Below are positions 19,201 to 28,008 of a DNA stretch of 64,000 nt, in pieces. A program made the position numbers and the translations under genes. Position 1 is the stretch's first letter. Each line of letters opens with the position of its first letter. Below the pieces are notes generated by a model, which was not told where the DNA came from, made no database searches, and worked only from the letters and a program-made list of their open reading frames with translations. The stretch is from Gemmatimonadota bacterium (lineage in GTDB: Bacteria > Gemmatimonadota > Gemmatimonadetes > Gemmatimonadales > GWC2-71-9), in assembly GCA_003223395.1 (NCBI GenBank), contig QHUZ01000041.1, positions 1 through 64,000 on the forward strand, in the 5' to 3' direction.

Positions 19201-22200
19201 TCCGCCACCGAAAACGGGCAACTCGTGCCGTACGCGCTGGGCGACATTCGGTCGCGCTGCGGCCGCCACAACAACGCCGTCGACACGGAGGATCAGGACG
19301 GCGACTTCGCGCTCGATTCGGTCGCCGGCGTGCGGACATCGGAGAGCTTCGTGCGCTACGCGTTCCCGATCGGCGATCCGCGCTACTTCGTCCGCGACGG
19401 CGGCAGGGATCCGGATGGTGCAGGATGGCGTCTATATCGAATTCCATTCCGCACCGACACGCTGCAGATCGGGACGCCGAGCCTGCGGCAGGTCCAGGCG
19501 CTGCGGATTACCGTGGTCGCTCCGGCGCCGGTCGGCCCCGAAGCCGCGCTGCCCTTTGCGCTGTCTCGCGTGCGGCTCGTCGGGAGCTCCTGGGTCAAGC
19601 GCAGCGACACGCCGATCGCCGGCATCGGTGGCGATCGCGGCACTGGGCTCGGCGAAGTGGTCGCGTCGGTCGTCAGCACGGAGAACCAGGACCTCGGCTA
19701 CACCTCGCCGCCCGGTGTCACCGACGAAGCCGGTCGCCGCGATGCGGCGTTTCAGATCGGGGCGGCCGAGATCAACGAGCGGTCCATGCGCGTACTCGCG
19801 CGCGGGCTCGCGCTGGGCCAGAGAGCCGAAGCGTATCTCCGCTTCACGACCGAGGGCGACAAGAACTTCCTGAAGTACCGGACGCTGCGCGTCTGGGCGC
19901 GCGGGCGCGGCCCGGGATGGGAGGAGGGCGATCTCGAGTTCTTCATCAAGGCTGGGAAGGATCAGGACAACTTCTACATGTACCACGCGCCCGCGCGCAC
20001 GACCTCCTGGGAGCCCGAGGTCGTGGTGCAGTTCGAGCGCTGGCTGATCCTCCGCGCGCGCATCGAGCAGGCGTGGCTGCGCGGCGACACGGCACAGATC
20101 TATCCCGGCTGCCCCGACTCCTCACTCCTGACTCCCGACTCCTCCTACGTCATGTGCGACGGCCCGTACATCGCGCACGTGCGTGATCCGGGGACCGCGC
20201 CACCCAACCTGTCACGTGTCCAGGAGATTGCGGCGGGCATGTGGCGGGTCGGAACCAGCGTGGTCGTGGATCCGGGGGAGCTCTGGGTCGACGATATCCG
20301 TTTGGGCGACGTCGTGCGCGAGATGGGCGCGGCGGGTGCGATCGATATCGCCGTGGCCGCTGCCGATGTCGCCGATCTCGCCATCAGCGTGTCGCGGCGC
20401 GACGGGCAGTTTCGCCAGCTGACCGACGATCCGTCGTATGTAACGGACAACAGCGCCAATATCAGCGGCACGCTGCGCGTGGACCGGTTCCTCCCCGATC
20501 GCTGGGGACTCTCCGTGCCGGTGACGTTCCAACGCAGTCTCATCGCCAGCGATCCCTTCTATCTCAGCGGCACGGACCTGCGGGCCGACGCCCTGCAGGG
20601 CCTCCGGACCCCGCGCACGAGCTCTGCGAGCTACGCATTTTCGGCTCGGCGAATCCGCCAGGCGAGCAAAGGCATCGCGCGCTGGTTGCTCGACCCGGTC
20701 TCGCTGTTCGGATCGTACGCGAACGGCGATACGCGCACGTCGTTGTCGCGCGCGAACGGCTCGAGCTACGCCTTTAGCCTCGACTATACGATGGCGCCGA
20801 ACGCCTCGGTCGTCCGGGTCGGCGGCAAAGCGCTGCGGCTCAATCCTTCACGGATCCATTTCCGCAGCGGGATGGTGGGCACCGATGCGGAGCGCTTCAC
20901 CTTCCTCGTGCCGATTCAGTCAGCGAGCGACACCGCGCCTCCGGCCGTCTCGCAGACCCGCGCGTGGCAGAACGCGGGCGGCGTGCAGCTCACACCCGTG
21001 GCGGGCATGCAGCTCGGCGTCGATGCCGTCTCCACTCGTGATCTCCGCGATTACGGCGACTCGACCACGATGGGCCGGCTGATCCGGCAGCAACGCGCGT
21101 CGTTGTTCGGCAATGACGTCGGTCTGGAGACGCAGCGCCTGGTCACGACGTCGCTGTCTTTGAGTCCCCGGGTGGGCACCTGGATTCGGCCGCGGGCGTC
21201 CGTCGGCTCGTCGTTCGCGTTCACGCGCGACCCCAACGCTCGCGAGCCGCGGCGAGCGGAGGGCGATACGGCAGGGCCGTTCCGGGTGCCGGCGGCGTTC
21301 AGCAACGCACGCCGCTTCGAGACCGGCGCGCAGCTCGACACGCGCCGTCTGGCGCAGGCCGTCTTTGGTGACTCGTCCGGGGCGGCGCGCTGGCTCGGCC
21401 ACATCACCGGTCTCGACGTGACCTACAGCGCGCAGCAGGGGTCGGTGTTCAGCCGGGCAACGGACACGCCGAACGCGGGCTACCAGCTGGCGCTGGGCGG
21501 ATTCGACGCGTTCCGGCAGGTCGATGGCCAGCTTGCCACGTCGGCGACGCAGACCACCAGCCTGTCCACCGGCGGCGTGGCGGTCCTGCCGCTCGGCCTG
21601 CGCGCCAATGCGACCTACCGTCTCACCCGCGGCATCATCTGGACCCTGCGGGCTGAGGAGCAGGTTCCGATTCGCAGCCGGACGCAGGAGTGGCCCAATG
21701 GGACGATCAGCTGGTCGTTCTCGCCGCGGCAATTCGTCGGTCGGCTGCTGTCGAACGTCAACGCCCGCCTGGGTTATCGTCGCGCGGAATCGATCAATGA
21801 ACAGCCGACGTTCGGTGTGGCGATCCCGGGTGGTGTTGCCGTGAACAGCACGATCGACAGAGTGTTGACGCCATCGGCGTCGGTCACGTGGGCGGGTGGG
21901 GTCTTTACGACGTTCGATATGTCGCGAACCACGTCGGATCGGTTCAGCGCCGGTAACCTGTTTCGGACTGTGCGTGATGCGCACAACACCACCGTGACGT
22001 TCTCGTTCCGGCCTCCCACGAAGGGCCGCTGGCGTTCCAACATTCGCACGACGGCGGGGTATTCCGTGGCGGCCAATACGACCTGTTTGCGGCGCGCAGG
22101 GCAGGACGTCTGCGTGCCGTATGTGGACAGCAAGCAAACGCAGGCTCAGCTTACGATGGACACCGACCTGCCGACCAACATGAGCGCGGGACTGCAGATG

Positions 22201-22302
22201 GCTTACGTCCTCAACGAGGAGCGCCAAACGAACCGCAAGATCTCGCAGTTTGTCATTACGGCGTTCGTCCAACTTTCCACCAGCGTGGGGCAAATCCGAT
22301 GA
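16288..22302 (+). CDS. sprA: SprA/Sov-like giant outer membrane protein (type 9 secretion translocon homologue)
   Basis: 2004 aa. An open frame extends further upstream, but that part is antisense to lptF/lptG. ATG 16288 is followed by a signal peptide ending PRVHAQAPVY. Features matching SprA: an N-terminal Pro/Ala-rich segment, a repeated strand-rich unit with VGNRLLTREQDYTIDYTTGQ and a following VRAQFEERAAF, then QAYVEEFEGG (the 'EFEG' landmark), WRSITQTLSATGVDLSRVEF (sheet with FWVW) and a C-terminal region of many amphipathic strands. In Bacteroidetes, SprA is the 36-strand outer-membrane channel of the type 9 secretion system. Here it sits with LPS export genes and overlaps the M28/glutaminyl-cyclase-like gene. 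No PorV, PorM or gliding genes are in the window. The family is fairly sure; activity as a secretion channel is inference. Confidence 0.8.
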   Translation: MRRLAQLVVLALTLVVPRVHAQAPVYTFGVPPLVPPRNPALAPGGRLGARVPPSILARAWAERILAQRPPLFGAPPSVAVATPPLAAPSPPPAAAVPYADLGMNLNLRLELKADQFRNLRCTSQELQATLSGCSSGFPTITPNPQYAIRTAGIVGQRLHVDVDFDSQREFDANNNIHVWYEGLEDEFLRRVEAGNVTFQAPASRFITAAIPANNFGVQAIAQAGPLELRAILAQQKGNVVKDRFYSVGDVTSQPLDREARDLDYEAGRFFFVIDPAALPGYPAVDILQLDQLPRPDSLTVGALRVYRRRAIAPTSNGNQNVGGVRAVACGPGLRAVDCSAQREGPFEWEVLQEGKDYYVDPTGAWFALANRLDQSDYLAVSYVTASGTDSIGTIPVDASRDTAKVDTLRLVYDPKPAVNAASPTFRFEIRSAYRVGGREIDRTSVDLNLSVNQRERSAAGKTYLELLRVALENDPTQFDQYNRLFPRTRDPNQGDPVRDLFIVFPHLAPFADSTKLTAAERNDSLYRTPRVYLTSQGPPSVFALRLHAEATASADRSTLSLNSFQIREGSERIYVGNRLLTREQDYTIDYTTGQLQFKNPDALFQGGVSQVRAQFEERAAFALAPTTTYGLSARYDLGATGQVNLLGIFQSEQSTFTRPPLGFEPSSGFIGGVSTQLRFQPEWLTRFMNALPGVKTSVPSALSVNGELAISKPSPNRFGQAYVEEFEGGSARSIILTDNTWHWGSIPTSVHGVEPLGFSGAFDPNQAAFLTWQSLPYRMSGGQLAPIQYLPQQIDPTLRFTGQGQAAEPVLWLTLQPDSVLGLANNRRGSPTFGLPNWTRAPQNAPRWRSITQTLSATGVDLSRVEFLEFWVWEDAGRTAQANGATVLFDFGGVFEDAIAFTPTSFTVSAEGDTTYAGIRRTGVGRLDDERDPRTHTWSATLNDEGILSDRVVDGILDSTRGVVIDTLPLCSATENGQLVPYALGDIRSRCGRHNNAVDTEDQDGDFALDSVAGVRTSESFVRYAFPIGDPRYFVRDGGRDPDGAGWRLYRIPFRTDTLQIGTPSLRQVQALRITVVAPAPVGPEAALPFALSRVRLVGSSWVKRSDTPIAGIGGDRGTGLGEVVASVVSTENQDLGYTSPPGVTDEAGRRDAAFQIGAAEINERSMRVLARGLALGQRAEAYLRFTTEGDKNFLKYRTLRVWARGRGPGWEEGDLEFFIKAGKDQDNFYMYHAPARTTSWEPEVVVQFERWLILRARIEQAWLRGDTAQIYPGCPDSSLLTPDSSYVMCDGPYIAHVRDPGTAPPNLSRVQEIAAGMWRVGTSVVVDPGELWVDDIRLGDVVREMGAAGAIDIAVAAADVADLAISVSRRDGQFRQLTDDPSYVTDNSANISGTLRVDRFLPDRWGLSVPVTFQRSLIASDPFYLSGTDLRADALQGLRTPRTSSASYAFSARRIRQASKGIARWLLDPVSLFGSYANGDTRTSLSRANGSSYAFSLDYTMAPNASVVRVGGKALRLNPSRIHFRSGMVGTDAERFTFLVPIQSASDTAPPAVSQTRAWQNAGGVQLTPVAGMQLGVDAVSTRDLRDYGDSTTMGRLIRQQRASLFGNDVGLETQRLVTTSLSLSPRVGTWIRPRASVGSSFAFTRDPNAREPRRAEGDTAGPFRVPAAFSNARRFETGAQLDTRRLAQAVFGDSSGAARWLGHITGLDVTYSAQQGSVFSRATDTPNAGYQLALGGFDAFRQVDGQLATSATQTTSLSTGGVAVLPLGLRANATYRLTRGIIWTLRAEEQVPIRSRTQEWPNGTISWSFSPRQFVGRLLSNVNARLGYRRAESINEQPTFGVAIPGGVAVNSTIDRVLTPSASVTWAGGVFTTFDMSRTTSDRFSAGNLFRTVRDAHNTTVTFSFRPPTKGRWRSNIRTTAGYSVAANTTCLRRAGQDVCVPYVDSKQTQAQLTMDTDLPTNMSAGLQMAYVLNEERQTNRKISQFVITAFVQLSTSVGQIR

Positions 22303-23231
22303 GACGGTGCGTGGTGCGTCGTGCGTGGTGCGTGGGAATCGCGTTCGCGCTGGCGTGCCAGGCGCGCGCTGGGGGCGGGAGTGCGAGCGATACAAAGGGG
22401 AATCGGGAGTTCAACGGCCATACGGCCTTCACGTACGTCGAGCAGCAGATGGCGTTTGGCCCGCGGATTCCCAACACGCCGGGGCACGAGAACATGGGCG
22501 ATTGGCTGTTGTCGACCCTGCGGGCCCGCGCCGACACGGTCATCATGCAGGAGTTCCGTTGGGCCACAAAAAAAGGCGCGAACCTGCGCATGCGCAATTT
22601 CTTCGCGCGGTTTCGGCCTCAGGCGACCGACCGGGTCCTGTTCCTGGCGCACTGGGACACTCGGCCGTTCGCCGACAAGAGCCAGAACCTGGGACAGCAG
22701 CGCATGCCCGTGCCGGGGGCGAACGACGGTGCCTCAGGCGTGGCGGTCTTGCTCGGACTCGCGGACGTCCTGAAAACGACGGCGCCCACGATCGGCGTGG
22801 ATCTGTTGTTCGTGGACGGAGAGGACTACGGTGATTTCAGCGATTCCACGGAGACCCTGATCGGCGCGCGGTACTTCGCCAAACATCAGCCACGGGGCTA
22901 CACGACCCTCTATGCGGTCCTGCTCGACATGGTCGGCGACAAGGACCTGCAGTTCTATCAGGAGGGCTACTCGATGGCGGCCGCGCCAGAGGTCGTGCAG
23001 CGCGTCTGGCAGACGGCGGACCGGCTCGGCTATTCCAAGGTGTTCATTGCCCGTGCGGGCCAGACCCTGATCGACGACCATGTGCCGCTCCAGCAGGCGG
23101 GCATCAGGGCAATCGATGTGATCGACTTTGATTTCCCGTATCATCACACCACCGAAGACACGATCGACAAGGTCAGTGCCGAATCACTGCAGATTGTCGG
23201 TGACGTTGCTGTGGCTTTGGTGCGGCAATAG
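22299..23231 (+). CDS. M28-family glutaminyl cyclase-like enzyme (secreted)
   Basis: 310 aa. ATG 22299 overlaps the SprA-like stop (ATGA). The N-terminus is a signal (AFALACQ, possibly a lipobox). The Zn-dependent M28 core has HWDTRPFAD, GANDGASGVAVLL, FVDGEDYGD, LLDMVGDKD, IDDHVPLQQAGI and FPYHHTTEDT. The spacing and the strings 'HWDTRP-AD', 'DGEDYG' and 'LLDMVGDKD' are those of bacterial animal-type glutaminyl-peptide cyclotransferases rather than aminopeptidases. That enzyme turns an exposed N-terminal Gln into pyroglutamate. Downstream is a strong terminator, so it ends the sprA operon. An aminopeptidase role cannot be excluded by eye. Confidence 0.75.
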   Translation: MRRCVVRRAWCVGIAFALACQARAGGGSASDTKGNREFNGHTAFTYVEQQMAFGPRIPNTPGHENMGDWLLSTLRARADTVIMQEFRWATKKGANLRMRNFFARFRPQATDRVLFLAHWDTRPFADKSQNLGQQRMPVPGANDGASGVAVLLGLADVLKTTAPTIGVDLLFVDGEDYGDFSDSTETLIGARYFAKHQPRGYTTLYAVLLDMVGDKDLQFYQEGYSMAAAPEVVQRVWQTADRLGYSKVFIARAGQTLIDDHVPLQQAGIRAIDVIDFDFPYHHTTEDTIDKVSAESLQIVGDVAVALVRQ

Positions 23232-23237
23232 AAGAAG

Positions 23238-23279
23238 GGCGGTCAAGAGGCATTTTTCTCTTGACCGCCGCTTTTTTTT
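23238..23279 (+). terminator. Rho-independent terminator of the sprA operon
   Basis: 12-bp perfect stem GGCGGTCAAGAG (23238-23249) / CTCTTGACCGCC (23258-23269), then eight consecutive T at 23272-23279. Confidence 0.93.
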
Positions 23280-23318
23280 GATGCCAGTCGCGGTCACCGT
23301 AGGGTGTAGCTTGGCGGA

Positions 23319-23729
23319 ATGGATGATCGCCGAGCCGCGCTCATATTGGCCCTCCTGGCTCTCACAGGTGCCGGTGTTCGTCATTTGCTTTCGCACTCGC
23401 CAGACGCGCCACCGGGTGAGGTTCGACTCCAGTCGAGCAACGCAACTCGACCGGGTGGCCTTCAGGAGACTGCTCGGCGCGCGGCGCAACTCGCCCGTCC
23501 CCTCTTGCCGGGTGAGCGCATCGATCTCGATCACGCCGACGTGAGCGAAATCACACGGCTGCCGCGCGTCGGACCGGGACTCGCGCAGCGGATCGTTGCG
23601 TGGCGCACTGAGCACGGTCCATTTGGCAGTCTCAGCCGACTCGACAGTGTCTCGGGTGTCGGCCCGAAATTGCTCGACGCCGTCCTCCCTTTTGTGTCGT
23701 TTTCGGGGATTCCGGCCTCAAAACCTTGA
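23319..23729 (+). CDS. ComEA-like helix-hairpin-helix DNA-binding protein
   Basis: 136 aa. It has an N-terminal hydrophobic anchor (LILALLALTGAGVRHLL), a linker, and then the paired helix-hairpin-helix domain of ComEA: LDHADVSEITRLPRVGPGLA, IVAWR, LSRLDSVSGVGPKLLDAVLP. ComEA proteins bind incoming double-stranded DNA in the periplasm during natural transformation. The gene sits just before pilB, and T4P-like fibres drive DNA uptake in competent bacteria, so a role in transformation is plausible. No comEC or dprA is in the window. Confidence 0.85.
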   Translation: MDDRRAALILALLALTGAGVRHLLSHSPDAPPGEVRLQSSNATRPGGLQETARRAAQLARPLLPGERIDLDHADVSEITRLPRVGPGLAQRIVAWRTEHGPFGSLSRLDSVSGVGPKLLDAVLPFVSFSGIPASKP

Positions 23730-23774
23730 CCGGCTTGGCACCGAAACACATTTTAGGCCTTCAATTTCAATGAG

Positions 23775-25484
23775 TTGCGTACGGCGAGCGTTGCCCTTAC
23801 CCAAGACAAGCTCGGTGAGATCCTCCTCCGCGAGGGTCTGATCACCCAGGAACAGCTCAGGAAGGCCCTTCTGGAGCAGAAAAACTCCGGGATGCGCCTC
23901 GGCTATACCCTGGTAAAGCTGGGTTTTATAGAGGAAACCGAGGTCAGCAAGATGCTGGCCCGGCAGTACCGCATGCCGGCGGTCGATCTGTCGCGCTTTG
24001 AGGTAGACGCGAAGATCCTGAAGCTGATCCCCCCCGACATCGCCACCAAGCACACCGTCCTGCCACTCAAGCGGGAGGGACGGACCCTCACCGTGGCCAT
24101 CGCCGATCCCAATAACGTGGCGGCGATCGAAGACATCAAGTTCATCACGCGCTGCGACGTCTTCCCGGTCATCGCCGGCGAATACACGCTGCGCAACGCG
24201 ATCGAGCGCTACTACCAGCAGTCCGACGCCCAGCTCCAGACGCTGCTCAAGTCGGTGGAGGCGGCGGAGGACCTCGAGGTTGTCGAGGATGAGCAGGACG
24301 AAGACGTCAAGGCGCAGGACCTGGCCGACGACGCTCCCGTGGTCAAGCTCATCAACGGCTTGCTCACGGACGCGGTGAAGCGCGGCGCCTCCGACATCCA
24401 CATCGAGCCGTTCGAGCACGAGATGCGGGTGCGCTATCGCGTCGACGGCGCGCTGCACGAAGTGATGAAGCCGCCGGTGAAGATGCGGGCCGCCCTCACG
24501 TCGCGCGTGAAGATCATGGCGCAGCTCAACATCGCCGAGCGGCGCGTCCCGCAGGACGGGCGCATCAAGCTCAAGATGGGCGCGCGCGTGATCGACTTCC
24601 GCGTCTCGACGCTGCCCGTACTGTTCGGCGAGAAGATCGTGCTGCGTATTCTCGACAAGGGCAACCTGACGCTCGACCTGAAGACTTTCGGCTTCGAGCC
24701 CAAGTCGGAGGAGAATCTCCTCAAGGCCATCCTCAATCCGTACGGCATGGTGCTGGTGACGGGGCCCACAGGATCTGGGAAGACGACGACGCTATACTCG
24801 GCGCTGTCGCGGATCAATCAGATCGACGTGAACATCATGACCGCCGAAGACCCGGTCGAATACAACCTGCTCGGGATCAATCAGGTCCTCGTGCGGAACG
24901 AAGTCGGGATGACGTTCGCGGCGGCGCTGAAGGCGTTCCTGCGCCAGGACCCGAACATCATCATGGTCGGCGAGATCCGCGACCTCGAGACCGGCTCGAT
25001 CGCCATCAAGGCGGCACTCACGGGCCATCTCGTGCTCTCGACGCTGCACACCAACGACGCCCCGTCGACCATCACCCGCATGGTGGACATGGGCATCGAG
25101 CCGTTCAACGTCGCCAGCGCCGTCAACCTGATCGTCGCGCAGCGCCTGGTGCGCCGCGTCTGCAAAGAGTGCAAACAGCAGCACGAGTACACGGCCGAGG
25201 AGATGCACGCGTTCGCAATCGACAAGAAGGAAGGCCCATTCTTCAAGGGCGCCGGCTGCGATACCTGCGTCGGGACGGGCTATAAGGGTCGCCAGGGACT
25301 CTACGAGGTCATGGCGCTGACGAGTCCGCTCCGCCGCGAGATCCTGAAAGGCGCCTCGACCGAGGAGCTGCGCGACCTCGCGGTGAAAGAAGGCATGCTG
25401 ACGCTGCGCATGGACGGCATGCTGAAGGTCAAGAAGGGCGTGACTACGCTCGAAGAAGTCGTGAAAGAAACCGCAGCCGGATAA
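23775..25484 (+). CDS. pilB: Type IV pilus extension ATPase PilB
   Basis: 569 aa with probable TTG start at 23775; no strong Shine-Dalgarno is visible. The N-terminal MshEN-type domain (LGEILLREGLITQEQLRKAL, residues about 11-150) often binds c-di-GMP. Then comes the GspE-type ATPase: Walker A GPTGSGKTT, Asp box AEDPVEY, Walker B IIMVGEIRDLET, His box TGHLVLSTLHTND. A CxxC...CxxC zinc motif (RRVCKECK and CDTCVGTGYKG) completes the PilB pattern. It hydrolyses ATP in the cytoplasm to drive pilin polymerisation through PilC. It is first of a pilB-pilT-pilC run with short gaps. Confidence 0.95.
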   Translation: MRTASVALTQDKLGEILLREGLITQEQLRKALLEQKNSGMRLGYTLVKLGFIEETEVSKMLARQYRMPAVDLSRFEVDAKILKLIPPDIATKHTVLPLKREGRTLTVAIADPNNVAAIEDIKFITRCDVFPVIAGEYTLRNAIERYYQQSDAQLQTLLKSVEAAEDLEVVEDEQDEDVKAQDLADDAPVVKLINGLLTDAVKRGASDIHIEPFEHEMRVRYRVDGALHEVMKPPVKMRAALTSRVKIMAQLNIAERRVPQDGRIKLKMGARVIDFRVSTLPVLFGEKIVLRILDKGNLTLDLKTFGFEPKSEENLLKAILNPYGMVLVTGPTGSGKTTTLYSALSRINQIDVNIMTAEDPVEYNLLGINQVLVRNEVGMTFAAALKAFLRQDPNIIMVGEIRDLETGSIAIKAALTGHLVLSTLHTNDAPSTITRMVDMGIEPFNVASAVNLIVAQRLVRRVCKECKQQHEYTAEEMHAFAIDKKEGPFFKGAGCDTCVGTGYKGRQGLYEVMALTSPLRREILKGASTEELRDLAVKEGMLTLRMDGMLKVKKGVTTLEEVVKETAAG

Positions 25485-25496
25485 GGAGAGGAAGCA

Positions 25497-26642
25497 ATGC
25501 CAGTCAACCTCCGCGCGCTCCTCGAGGAGATGATCGAGAAGGACGCTTCCGACCTCCACCTCGTGGCGGGCGAGCGCCCCAAGCTCCGCGTGGACGGCGA
25601 TATCGTGAGCGCCTCCAGTGAAGAAGTCATGACGCCCAAGGACACCCTGTCGCTCGCGTACTCGGTGCTCACCGAGAATCAGAAGAAACGCTTCGAGACC
25701 GAGAGCGAGCTCGACTTTTCGTTCGGCATCCAGAACCTGGCGCGCTTCCGCGGCAACGTGTTCAAACAGCGCGGCTGCGTGTCGGTCGTCATCCGGCAAA
25801 TTCCGTTCAACGTGAAGACGTTCAGCGAGCTGGGGCTGCCCAACGTCGTGGCGCAGCTCGCCGACCGTCCCCGCGGGCTCGTGCTGATCACGGGCCCCAC
25901 GGGCTCGGGCAAGAGCACCACGCTGGCCGCGATGATTGACAAGATCAACAAGGAGCTGAAAGGCCACATCATCACGGTGGAGGACCCGATCGAGTTCATC
26001 CACCGCCACCAGTCTTGCATCGTCAATCAGCGCGAAGTGGGGACCGATACCAACAGCTTCCAGGCCGCGCTCAAATACGCGCTGCGGCAGGACCCCGACG
26101 TCGTGCTGGTCGGCGAAATGCGCGATCTCGACACGATTCAGGCGGCGCTCACCATCGCGGAGACGGGGCACCTGGCGTTCGCCACGCTCCATACGAACTC
26201 CGCCGCCGAGTCGATCAACCGTATCATCGACGTCTTCCCGTCGCACCAGCAGTCGCAGGTCCGCGCGCAGCTCGCGTTCGTGCTCGAGGGCGTGCTGACG
26301 CAGACGCTGCTGCAGCGGGCCAAGGGCCGCGGCCGCGTCATGGCCGCCGAGATCATGATCTGCACGCCCGCCATTCGCGCCCTGATCCGCGACGACAAGG
26401 TCCACCAGATCGAGTCGTCGATGCAGGCCGGGAAGAAGTACGGCATGCAGACCCTGAATGACGCGCTCTACCAGCTGTACATGGGCCGCGAAGTCACGAA
26501 AGACGAATGCTTGCGGGTGACGTCCAAGCCCAACGATTTCCTGCGGTCCATCGGCGAAACGCCCCCGGACGAGAAGGACGGTCCACCGGTCGCGGGCGCG
26601 ACGCCGAAAGGGGCCCCACCAAAGGTCGCCGTGCGCCCGTGA
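25497..26642 (+). CDS. pilT: Type IV pilus retraction ATPase PilT
   Basis: 381 aa, 12 bases after pilB with GGAGAGG upstream. N-terminal PAS-like domain with ASDLHLVAGERPKLRVDGDI, then Walker A GPTGSGKSTT, VEDPIEFIH, Walker B VVLVGEMRDLDTIQAALT and ETGHLAFATLHTNSAAESIN, closely following the PilT consensus. PilT disassembles the pilus and powers twitching and DNA uptake. The C-terminal tail (from about residue 345) is Pro/Gly-rich and looks disordered. Confidence 0.95.
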   Translation: MPVNLRALLEEMIEKDASDLHLVAGERPKLRVDGDIVSASSEEVMTPKDTLSLAYSVLTENQKKRFETESELDFSFGIQNLARFRGNVFKQRGCVSVVIRQIPFNVKTFSELGLPNVVAQLADRPRGLVLITGPTGSGKSTTLAAMIDKINKELKGHIITVEDPIEFIHRHQSCIVNQREVGTDTNSFQAALKYALRQDPDVVLVGEMRDLDTIQAALTIAETGHLAFATLHTNSAAESINRIIDVFPSHQQSQVRAQLAFVLEGVLTQTLLQRAKGRGRVMAAEIMICTPAIRALIRDDKVHQIESSMQAGKKYGMQTLNDALYQLYMGREVTKDECLRVTSKPNDFLRSIGETPPDEKDGPPVAGATPKGAPPKVAVRP

Positions 26643-26665
26643 GGCGCGGCGCGGAGGAATAAAGT

Positions 26666-27874
26666 ATGCCGGTCTTCGAATACACAGCGCGTAACATGAA
26701 GGGCGATCTCGTCCGCGATAAGATCGACCTCGCGTCGCGTGACGACGTCATTGCCCACCTGCGCAAGAACCGCATGATCGTGGTGCAGGTCCGCGAAGCG
26801 AAGGGGAAGGGCGGCGGGATCGCCGACTTCTTCAAGGCGGGCGTGAAGACGCGCGACGTCGTGATCTTCACCCGGCAGTTCGCCACCATGATCAACTCCG
26901 GGCTGCCGCTGGTGCAGGCGCTCGACATTCTGTCGCAGCAGACCGAGAACAAGGTGCTGGCGGACGTGACCCGCGCGGTCGTGTACGACGTCGAAAGCGG
27001 CCACACGCTCGCCGACGCGCTGCGCAAACACCCCAAGGCGTTCACCGACCTGTACGTGAACATGGTGGCCGCCGGTGAAGCGGGCGGCATTCTCGACACG
27101 ATTTTGCTGCGCCTAGCGGTCTTCCTCGAAAAGAACGACTCCATCGTGCGCAAGGTGAAAGGCGCGATGATCTATCCCGCGGTCATCTTCTCCGTCGCGG
27201 GCATCGCGATCGCGACGCTGCTCATCTTCGTCATCCCCACGTTCCAAAGCATGTTCGCGTCAGTGAATCTCCAGCTGCCGCTCCCCACGCGCATCGTGAT
27301 CGGCGCGAGCAACCTGCTCAAGAACTTCTGGTGGGCGATCATTGCGGTGTCGATCTTCGCGTTCGTCTCGGTAAATCGCTACTACAAGACGACACCTGGC
27401 AAGCTGCAGATCGACAAGCTGATGCTGAGCCTGCCGGTGCTCGGCGACCTGCTGCGCAAGTCGGCGGTCTCCCGGTTCACGCGCACGCTCGGCACGTTGA
27501 TCTCGTCGGGTGTGTCGATTCTCGACGGACTCGAGATCACCGCGCGCACCGCGGGCAACATGGTCATCCACAATGCCGTGATGGAATCGCGCGCGTCGAT
27601 TGCCGGCGGTGAAACGATCGCGGCCCCGCTGCAGAAGTCGAAGGTCTTCCCGCCCATGGTGATTTCGATGATCGCGGTGGGCGAGCAGACGGGCGGTCTC
27701 GACGAGATGCTCACCAAGATCGCCGACTTCTACGACGACGAGGTCGATGCCGCGGTGAGCGCGCTGCTCTCACTGCTCGAGCCGATCATGATCGTGGTGC
27801 TGGGCGTGATCGTCGGCGGCATGGTGGTGGCCATGTATCTGCCCATTTTCGACATGGTCAACGCCGTCCAATAA
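26666..27874 (+). CDS. pilC: Type IV pilus inner membrane platform protein PilC
   Basis: 402 aa of the T2SF family. It begins MPVFEYTARNMKGDLVRDKI, the usual PilC N-terminus. Two cytoplasmic helical bundle repeats are seen (FTRQFATMINSGLPLVQALD and FTRTLGTLISSGVSILDGLE), each followed by membrane segments, with a final helix IMIVVLGVIVGGMVVAMYLP. It links PilB/PilT rotation to pilin insertion. GAGGAATAA lies just before the ATG. It is followed by a long hairpin that probably ends the pilBTC transcript. Confidence 0.95.
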   Translation: MPVFEYTARNMKGDLVRDKIDLASRDDVIAHLRKNRMIVVQVREAKGKGGGIADFFKAGVKTRDVVIFTRQFATMINSGLPLVQALDILSQQTENKVLADVTRAVVYDVESGHTLADALRKHPKAFTDLYVNMVAAGEAGGILDTILLRLAVFLEKNDSIVRKVKGAMIYPAVIFSVAGIAIATLLIFVIPTFQSMFASVNLQLPLPTRIVIGASNLLKNFWWAIIAVSIFAFVSVNRYYKTTPGKLQIDKLMLSLPVLGDLLRKSAVSRFTRTLGTLISSGVSILDGLEITARTAGNMVIHNAVMESRASIAGGETIAAPLQKSKVFPPMVISMIAVGEQTGGLDEMLTKIADFYDDEVDAAVSALLSLLEPIMIVVLGVIVGGMVVAMYLPIFDMVNAVQ

Positions 27875-27897
27875 AAGGGTCAAGGGCTACGGACCTA

Positions 27898-27931
27898 AAG
27901 GGACTAAGAAACAGCCGTTTCTTAGTCCCTT
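27898..27931 (+). terminator. Perfect 15-bp hairpin after pilC
   Basis: AAGGGACTAAGAAAC (27898-27912), loop AGCC, GTTTCTTAGTCCCTT (27917-27931). The T-tract is poor, so it may be a Rho-independent terminator or an mRNA-stabilising hairpin. The rest of the 134-base pilC-pilS gap shows no gene. Confidence 0.7.
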
Positions 27932-28008
27932 AGTCGTTCAGGCTTCTTAGCCTCTTTGGCAACAGAAGTCCTTGCATTTTGCCACACCGTTTCCAATAAT
28001 CCCCCCCC

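Noticed and set aside
18333-20186. 617-codon open frame within the SprA-like gene
   Set aside because: Arg-rich alternate frame with no recognisable domain.
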